NCBI GenBank assembly: GCA_024228575.1
Contig: JAAETH010000030.1
Span: 1-57,320, forward strand
Direction of reading: 5' to 3'
DNA length: 57,320 nt
DNA from: Actinomycetes bacterium
GTDB lineage: Bacteria > Actinomycetota > Acidimicrobiia > Acidimicrobiales > Poriferisodalaceae
Shown one piece after another: positions 52,326 through 57,320 of this stretch (the first letter of the stretch is position 1; each line of letters opens with the position of its first letter). A program made the position numbers and the translations under genes. Below the pieces are notes generated by a model. That model did no database searches. It saw only the letters and a program-made list of their open reading frames with translations, and was not told the DNA's origin.

Positions 52326-53434
52326 GTGATCACCTCGCGATAGGCGGCGAGGGTTGCAGCAATGTGAGCCTCCCACGAGTGGCGAGCGACCTGGCCCGCG
52401 ACAGACCTGGAAATGCGGTCTCTGGCCTCGTCATCCTCGACGATGTCGCGCATGGCCTCGGCGATCTCTTCGACCGATTCTGGGTTGACCAGCAGGGCCG
52501 CCTCGCCCGCCACCTCGGCCGTCGCAGTGGTCGCGCTCGTTACGACCGGAGCACCTGCGACAAGCGCCTCCAAGACCGGCAGCCCGAAGCCCTCCAAGAG
52601 ACTTGGATACACGAAGCCCGCGCACCCCCGGTACAGGGCAGCGAGTTCGGAATCCGACACCTGTCCCACAGCCACGATCGACGACCTGACCTCGTTCGCC
52701 AGCGAGTCGAACAAGTCCCCAAGCTCGACCTGCCAGCCCTCGGGTCCGGCCAGCACCAGGGTCATTCCCGTCCGCCAGAGTTCACTCATCTCGAAGGCCT
52801 GGAGGAGTCGGGCGAGGTTCTTGCGCGGTTCGGCCGTTCCAACCGACAGCAGGAATGGGCTATCGATGTCGAAACGAGATGCCAGATCGACACCGCGTGA
52901 ATCGAGAGGTCGGGCACCGAGCCTGACGACCCTCGCCCTGTCGCTCGACAGACCGGCAGCCACCGCGGCGCGAAGCGTGAACTCAGAGCTGCACAGCACC
53001 AGCGACGCCTGCTCGCGAACCCGCGCGAACATGCGCTCGTACAGTCGCCTGGCCCGGGGCGGGAAATCGGCGGGGCGTTCCACCCAGGCCAGGTCGTGGA
53101 GGGTGACGACGACCGGAACCCGCGAAGCCGTCGGCGCGGGCAACATCGGCGAGTGGATCAGGTGTGACCCGCTGCCTGCCACATCGGGCCTGCCGGTGCG
53201 CGACCAGAGCTCGTACAACAAGACCCGGGGAAGCCCAACCTGGCGAACACGCCCTCCGACCGGACTCGACAGGCCGCTTCGATGACGGGCCGCGACGATA
53301 TCGACCTCAACTTCGGGGTGGGTCGAGAGGCCCGTCAACAACTCTCTGGCGGCAACACCGGTTCCTCCCGGTACGCGATGCCACAAGGGTTCGGCGATGA
53401 CGGTGACCCTGATCACCTCGCTGTTGTTGGGCAC
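52322..53434 (-). CDS. GT4 family glycosyltransferase
   Basis: 370 residues. N-terminus VTVIAEPLWHRVPGGTGVAARELL, VVTLHDLAWVERPADFP, SSEFTLRAAVAAG, LLSVGTAEPRKNLARLLQAFE, LEGFGLPVLEALVAGAPVVTSATTATAEVAGEAALLVNP, showing the full GT4 donor site. GTG 53434 is used; a GTG seven codons later is an alternative. 35 bases after the UXS gene. Its closest look-alikes are mannosyltransferases in actinobacterial glycan clusters; donor not determinable. Confidence 0.9.
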   Translation of the reverse strand: MPNNSEVIRVTVIAEPLWHRVPGGTGVAARELLTGLSTHPEVEVDIVAARHRSGLSSPVGGRVRQVGLPRVLLYELWSRTGRPDVAGSGSHLIHSPMLPAPTASRVPVVVTLHDLAWVERPADFPPRARRLYERMFARVREQASLVLCSSEFTLRAAVAAGLSSDRARVVRLGARPLDSRGVDLASRFDIDSPFLLSVGTAEPRKNLARLLQAFEMSELWRTGMTLVLAGPEGWQVELGDLFDSLANEVRSSIVAVGQVSDSELAALYRGCAGFVYPSLLEGFGLPVLEALVAGAPVVTSATTATAEVAGEAALLVNPESVEEIAEAMRDIVEDDEARDRISRSVAGQVARHSWEAHIAATLAAYREVIT

Positions 53435-53469
53435 ACTTCAAGGCTGCCACGGAAATGCCACCAAGACGA

Positions 53470-54417
53470 TCAGGCGAGCTGAGTCTCGAGCCACGCAGCC
53501 GTTCGTTCGAGACCCTCAGCCAGATCGACCCTGGGCTGCCAGCCCGTGAGTTTCGCGATCAGCTCGATGTCGGGCCTTCGCCGCGTCGGATCGTCGGTGG
53601 GCAGGGGTTCATGCAGCAGCTCGGCGCTGCTGCCCGTCACCCGCCTGACAACATCGGCCAACTCGAGCATCGTGAATTCACCCGGATTGCCGACATTCAC
53701 CGGACCCACATAGTCGGACCAGAGAACAGAGATGATGCCGTCGATCAGGTCGTCGACGTAGCAGAAGCTGCGGGTCTGCGATCCATCCCCGAAGACGGTC
53801 AGCGGAGTTCCTCTCAACGCCTGGGTGAGGAACGAGGACACGACGCGTCCATCGCGGGGACGCATACGAGGTCCGTATGTGTTGAAGATCCGAACGATCC
53901 TGACGTCGACGCCGTGGGTGCGGTAGTACGCCATCGTCATCGCCTCGGAGAACCGCTTGGCCTCGTCGTAGCACCCGCGAAGGCCCACCGGGTTCACATT
54001 GCCCCAGTAGGTCTCGACCTGTGGGTGAACCTCCGGGTCACCGTAGACCTCGCTGGTGCTAGCCAGCAGGAACCTCGACCCCTTGTCCTTGGCCAAGCCG
54101 AGAGCGTTGTGTGTACCGAGACTGCCGACCTTCAGTGTCTGGATCGGGAGTTCGAGGTAGTCGATCGGCGACGCCGGCGAGGCGAAGTGGAGCACGATGT
54201 CGACTTCGCCTGGGACCCAGAGGTAGTTGGTGACGTCCTGGCGCACGAACTGGAATCGATCGTGCCCGAAGAGGTGCTCGACATTCTCCATCCGACCCGT
54301 CACCAGGTTGTCGATCGCTATCACCGAATGCCCCTGCTCGAGGAGTGAGTCGCAAAGATGTGAACCCAGGAAGCCGGCACCCCCAGTCACCACAATTCGG
54401 CAATGTTCACTCTTCAT
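53470..54417 (-). CDS. UDP-glucuronate decarboxylase (UDP-xylose synthase)
   Basis: 315 residues, extended SDR. NAD site [20 protein letters not shown], then the UXS hallmark [31 protein letters not shown], active-site [11 protein letters not shown] (S120-S122) and [13 protein letters not shown] (Y150/K154), and [19 protein letters not shown]. It oxidises and decarboxylates UDP-GlcA to UDP-xylose. The donor UDP-GlcA is made by ugd 16 bases upstream, so the two form a UDP-Glc to UDP-Xyl module. ATG start 54417. Confidence 0.93.
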   Translation of the reverse strand: MKSEHCRIVVTGGAGFLGSHLCDSLLEQGHSVIAIDNLVTGRMENVEHLFGHDRFQFVRQDVTNYLWVPGEVDIVLHFASPASPIDYLELPIQTLKVGSLGTHNALGLAKDKGSRFLLASTSEVYGDPEVHPQVETYWGNVNPVGLRGCYDEAKRFSEAMTMAYYRTHGVDVRIVRIFNTYGPRMRPRDGRVVSSFLTQALRGTPLTVFGDGSQTRSFCYVDDLIDGIISVLWSDYVGPVNVGNPGEFTMLELADVVRRVTGSSAELLHEPLPTDDPTRRRPDIELIAKLTGWQPRVDLAEGLERTAAWLETQLA

Positions 54418-54433
54418 GGTGACCCCTCGCAGC

Positions 54434-55711
54434 TCAGCCGCGGCCGAGGATTCGAAGCTCTATTCCGGCCTTGCGAACACCGGCGGCATCAAGAACGTTG
54501 CGGGTGTCGTAGAGCATTGGGCTTGCCATGACCTCGACGACCTTGGTGTAGTCGAGCCATCTGAACTCGTCCCACTCGGTCAGCACCACAACCACGTCTG
54601 CACCTTCGGCGGCGCTGTAGGCCGAATCGGCGACTCGGACGGTCTCGAGATCGCGGTGAATGGCGGGGTCGTACGCGACCACGTCTGCGCCACGCTCCTG
54701 AAGTCGGGCGATCACCTCGAGCGCCGGCGAGTCGCGCAGATCGTCTGTGTTGGCCTTGAATGTCAGGCCGAAAGCCGCGACCCTCTTGCCCCGCAAGCCA
54801 CCGACCATCTCCTCGACACGATCGGTGACCCGATCAAACTGCTGGGTGTTGGCATCGATGACGCCTCTCAGGAGCGAGAAGTCATAGCCCGCGTCGTCAG
54901 CGATGCGCACCAATGCCCGGCTGTCCTTCGGAAAACACGAACCTCCCCAGCCCGGACCTGGCTGCAGGAACTTGTCGCCGATGCGCGGATCGGAGCCGAT
55001 GCCCTTGACCACATCGTTGATATCGGCGCCGACTGCCTCGCAGACCGCGGCCATCGCGTTCACGAACGAAAGCTTGGTCGCAAGGAACGAGTTGGCCGCG
55101 TACTTGATCGTCTCGGCGGAGGCCGGGTCGGTGACGATGACCGGAGCGGTCAGACCAAGGAATAACGAAGCGACCTTCACCGCCGTGGGGCGATCGTCTG
55201 TTCCGATGACGACACGATCCGGGTTGAGAAAGTCGTGTACGGCGGATCCTTCGCGCAGGAACTCGGGGTTCGAAACGACGGTGACGTCGTCACGCATCAT
55301 CGCTCCCTCGACAACCAGGGTCGAACCCACTGGAACCGTCGACTTGTTCACAACCACAGCACCGGAGGTGAGCAGCGGAGCGATCTCTCGGGCCGCGGCC
55401 TCGACGTAGCTGAGGTCGGCCGAGCCATCCTCGCCCTGGGGGGTTGGGACACACAGGTATGCGAACTCGCAATCGGCCACGGCATTGGCCGCCCCAACCA
55501 CAAAGCTGAGCCTGCCTTCGGCCATCCCATCTCGAACGAGGTCGTCGAGACCGGGCTCGAGGATGGGAATCTCGCCCCGATTCAGGCGATCGATCTTCGA
55601 CTCGTCGATGTCGGCGCACACGACATCGTGACCAATGTGGGCGAAGCAGGCGCCGGTAGTCAGCCCCACGTATCCCGTGCCGATCACGGCAATCTTGCTC
55701 ATCTCAGTCAT
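54434..55711 (-). CDS. ugd: UDP-glucose 6-dehydrogenase
   Basis: 425 residues. Oxidises UDP-glucose to UDP-glucuronate with two NAD. Motifs: [87 protein letters not shown], active-site [14 protein letters not shown] (catalytic Cys), and [19 protein letters not shown] 55711 (MTEMSK) is used; an ATG three codons on is also possible. Upstream in-frame codons run through the 64-base repeats and are not part of the enzyme. Confidence 0.97.
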   Translation of the reverse strand: MTEMSKIAVIGTGYVGLTTGACFAHIGHDVVCADIDESKIDRLNRGEIPILEPGLDDLVRDGMAEGRLSFVVGAANAVADCEFAYLCVPTPQGEDGSADLSYVEAAAREIAPLLTSGAVVVNKSTVPVGSTLVVEGAMMRDDVTVVSNPEFLREGSAVHDFLNPDRVVIGTDDRPTAVKVASLFLGLTAPVIVTDPASAETIKYAANSFLATKLSFVNAMAAVCEAVGADINDVVKGIGSDPRIGDKFLQPGPGWGGSCFPKDSRALVRIADDAGYDFSLLRGVIDANTQQFDRVTDRVEEMVGGLRGKRVAAFGLTFKANTDDLRDSPALEVIARLQERGADVVAYDPAIHRDLETVRVADSAYSAAEGADVVVVLTEWDEFRWLDYTKVVEVMASPMLYDTRNVLDAAGVRKAGIELRILGRG

Positions 55712-55712
55712 T

Positions 55713-55852
55713 GCGTTCCCCGGGCACGCAGCCCGTCTGCTCTGGTGTTGTCTCTGTACTTCGGACCGTGTTTGCGGCGTTCCCCGGGCACGCAGCCCGT
55801 CTGCTCTGGTGTTGTCTCTGTACTTCGGACCGTGTTTGCGGCGTTCCCCGGG
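55713..55852. repeat. 64-bp tandem direct repeat upstream of ugd
   Basis: Two identical 64-base units (55713-55776 and 55777-55840) followed by a 12-base partial third (55841-55852). Each begins GCGTTCCCCGGGCACGCAGC and contains the inverted repeat CGGGC TGCGT GCCCG. The array fills most of the 195-base LCP-ugd spacer and ends one base before the ugd ATG, so it forms its 5' leader on the minus strand. Confidence 0.97.
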
Positions 55853-55891
55853 AACCCGCATGCAGCTCGCCCGTCACGTATGTCGGTCGGC

Positions 55892-55911
55892 CTTGAGGGG
55901 ATGGGCTCAAG
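55892..55911 (-). terminator. inverted repeat spanning LCP stop
   Basis: CTTGAG GGGATGGG CTCAAG, a perfect six-base inverted repeat overlapping the LCP stop codon. No T-run. It could limit read-through into ugd or be part of the repeat-bearing spacer. Confidence 0.3.
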
Positions 55912-57320
55912 CCCTCGGGGCGTCGCAGTCGAACTCGAATTCGGGCACGGTCGTGGTGGTAGTCGTCAACTCGGGGGCGATCGTGGTGGTAGTCGGGGGT
56001 GCGATCGACTCAGCTGCTCGTGTGAGAGCGCGAGGCACAGCGAGTACCTCGGGCGCAGTGCCAGCCCATTCCAGCACGAGCTGGTGAGCTTCAAGGCTCT
56101 CATCGGCAACAAACTCCACGGCGTAGTCGAGATAGGCCGCAAGGAGGTTCGCCGCATTGTGCCCTCCGATGCCGTATCGGACTCTGACACCCTCGTCACC
56201 TGTCGAAACCACCCATTGGGTTCCGATCTCGAAACCGATCTCGGTGAGACCGGCAACCACATCGTTCTGATCCTCGGCCCGAATTGAGACCTCGACACGT
56301 TTGGGCACAACCGCCTCGAGCGGAATGCCGCGGAACACGTCGAGCTGGGGCTCGGCAAGCGCAGTCATACCGAGCCGATACTCGTTGTCGTGGGCTTCGG
56401 TGACCGGATGATCGAAGACATCGAGCGACATGGTCACCAGATCGTCATCGTCGAGGTCGGCGAACCACCGGGCCAGCAACCTGCCGTCGCCGACAACGCT
56501 GAAGCTGTTCGACACGACCAGCTCGTCGGCAGCGATGTCGAGAATCGAGAACAACAGTGACGGATTCCCGACGACGTCGGAAAGAACCTGGTCGACGGCC
56601 TGGCGTGCGAAGTCCTGCTGGCGCTCGATGCGGTCGAGGTCGGCGAATGGGCTCATGTTCTCCCACGTGCCATCGAGTCGTTGTTGCACCAGCTCATTGC
56701 GCGAACGCACCCAGTTGAGAGCCATCTGGCCGTCGAGCAACTGCCATCCACCTCGAGTGATGTTCAGACCTGTGCGGGGATTTGTCGTCGGGCCAGCGAA
56801 GCAGACCTCAACCCCGCCGACAGCATCGACGATGCGCTGGAAGGCCGCCAGATCGACCTCGATGTAGTGCTGAAGGGTGATGTCGAGGTTCTCCTCGACG
56901 GTGTTGATGAGCCGCGCCACCTGATCCACATAGGGTTCCCCGTAGTTGAACGCCGCGTTGATCTTCAACCTGCTGTTCTTGCCCGAGATCTCAACCTCGA
57001 GATCACGCGGGACCGACAACAGGTTGGCTCGTCCGGTCTCGGGCTCGAGCCGCAGCACCATGATGGTGTCGGCCAGATGGTTGGAAATCTCTCCGTCACG
57101 GCCGTTCAGAAGCGGATCGTTGGGGTCGATCGCCTCGGCATTGTCGGATCCGACGATGAGGAAGTTCTCGGCCGGGCCTGGCGGTTCGGAGGGCTCGGTG
57201 GTCGAGATCGAGTCGGCGGCTTGGTCCGGCGACAACACCGTGACGTCATCGGCAGAGAACATCGTCGTCTGGGTTGGTGCGGTCAACTCGTCGGCAACGT
57301 CGACGCGATCGACGGCGCCC
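55907..57320 (-). CDS. LCP (LytR-CpsA-Psr) family protein, N-terminus outside window
   Basis: The visible about 470 residues run off the right edge in an open frame (VDRVDVADELTAPTQTTM...), so the N-terminal TM is not seen. The LCP domain has NFLIVGSDNAE, HLADTIMVLRLEPETGRANLLSVPRDLEVEI with the catalytic arginine region, INAAFNYGEPYVDQVARLINT, YIEVDLAAFQRIVDAVGGVEVCF and LLDGQMALNWVRSRN. A LytR_C-like domain (VVAGLTEIGFEIGTQWVVS) and a Thr-rich tail (TTTTIAPELTTTTTT) ending in DCDAPRA follow. LCP enzymes attach lipid-linked glycans to peptidoglycan outside the membrane. First gene of the ugd-UXS-GT operon. Confidence 0.92.
   Translation of the reverse strand, partial: GAVDRVDVADELTAPTQTTMFSADDVTVLSPDQAADSISTTEPSEPPGPAENFLIVGSDNAEAIDPNDPLLNGRDGEISNHLADTIMVLRLEPETGRANLLSVPRDLEVEISGKNSRLKINAAFNYGEPYVDQVARLINTVEENLDITLQHYIEVDLAAFQRIVDAVGGVEVCFAGPTTNPRTGLNITRGGWQLLDGQMALNWVRSRNELVQQRLDGTWENMSPFADLDRIERQQDFARQAVDQVLSDVVGNPSLLFSILDIAADELVVSNSFSVVGDGRLLARWFADLDDDDLVTMSLDVFDHPVTEAHDNEYRLGMTALAEPQLDVFRGIPLEAVVPKRVEVSIRAEDQNDVVAGLTEIGFEIGTQWVVSTGDEGVRVRYGIGGHNAANLLAAYLDYAVEFVADESLEAHQLVLEWAGTAPEVLAVPRALTRAAESIAPPTTTTIAPELTTTTTTVPEFEFDCDAPRA

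Noticed and set aside
55713-55852. CRISPR array
   Set aside because: Only two units, directly abutting with no spacers, and no cas genes nearby.
55712-55861. N-terminal extension of ugd through the 64-base repeats
   Set aside because: Repeat unit is not a multiple of three and the peptide is unlike UDP-glucose dehydrogenases; [16 protein letters not shown] is a proper start.

Overview
The window is high-GC and densely coded. The gene content and order are those of an actinobacterium, most likely class Acidimicrobiia: secA-prfB-ftsE-ftsX with a long HPF and ComF, an F420 pair (fbiA, cofE) close to mannose-1-phosphate guanylyltransferase, a DUF3499/DUF5719/large GT2 set, DUF1918, an LCP protein, and secreted proteins with Thr-rich linkers and a 42-residue GYWLVASDGG-type repeat. 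Class-level placement is inference; no rRNA gene is present to confirm it. Almost every start overlaps the preceding stop (ATGA, GTGA, TTGA), so most blocks read as translationally coupled operons.

Layout. (1) 1-2954: partial MFS exporter, then an enoyl-CoA hydratase coupled to an APH-like kinase. (2) 3029-9890, minus: comF, hpf, secA, prfB, ftsE, ftsX (secretion, translation termination, division). (3) 9950-13501: an SDR dehydrogenase divergent from a coupled DUF6285 / APH-like kinase / acyl-CoA dehydrogenase cassette that resembles the phosphorylative 4-hydroxyacyl-CoA (levulinate, lva-type) route. (4) 13527-22246, minus: ahcY, Trm112-like, phosphomannomutase, GtrA-GT2 fusion, a 935-residue membrane protein, a zinc ribbon, a CPBP protease and DUF3499; ftsH is divergent at 22308. 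(5) 24223-29817: thioredoxin-like protein, DUF5719 protein, a 1042-residue GT2/membrane protein and a small ORF. (6) 29845-33825: a SpoIID-domain protein and a subtilase sharing the same secreted repeat domain. (7) 33934-40418: GDP-mannose dehydratase, four GT4 glycosyltransferases and a degenerate methyltransferase-like protein. (8) 40463-45212: fbiA, cofE, DUF1918, an epimerase-fold protein lacking catalytic residues, an NDP-mannose pyrophosphorylase and a membrane-anchored unknown. (9) 45388-57320: GT2 and UPF0104-type membrane protein (plus strand), converging on a long minus-strand operon of LCP ligase, ugd, UDP-xylose synthase, three GT4 enzymes, a polysaccharide pyruvyl transferase and an FrhB-like F420/Fe-S protein.

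How it fits together. Much of 13.5-57 kb is an envelope-glycan programme. Mannose activation (phosphomannomutase, guanylyltransferase), GDP-mannose dehydration (gmd) and UDP-GlcA/UDP-Xyl synthesis (ugd, UXS) supply sugars. Many GT2/GT4 enzymes and multi-pass membrane proteins assemble or export glycans. A pyruvyl transferase plus an FrhB-like protein probably modify them, and LCP would attach the product to peptidoglycan. F420 synthesis genes lie in the same neighbourhood as the putative F420-using FrhB homologue. No CRISPR array, rRNA, tRNA, insertion sequence or prophage was seen. No stretch above 300 bases lacks a gene; the longest gaps are about 200 bases (8438-8637, 55712-55906).
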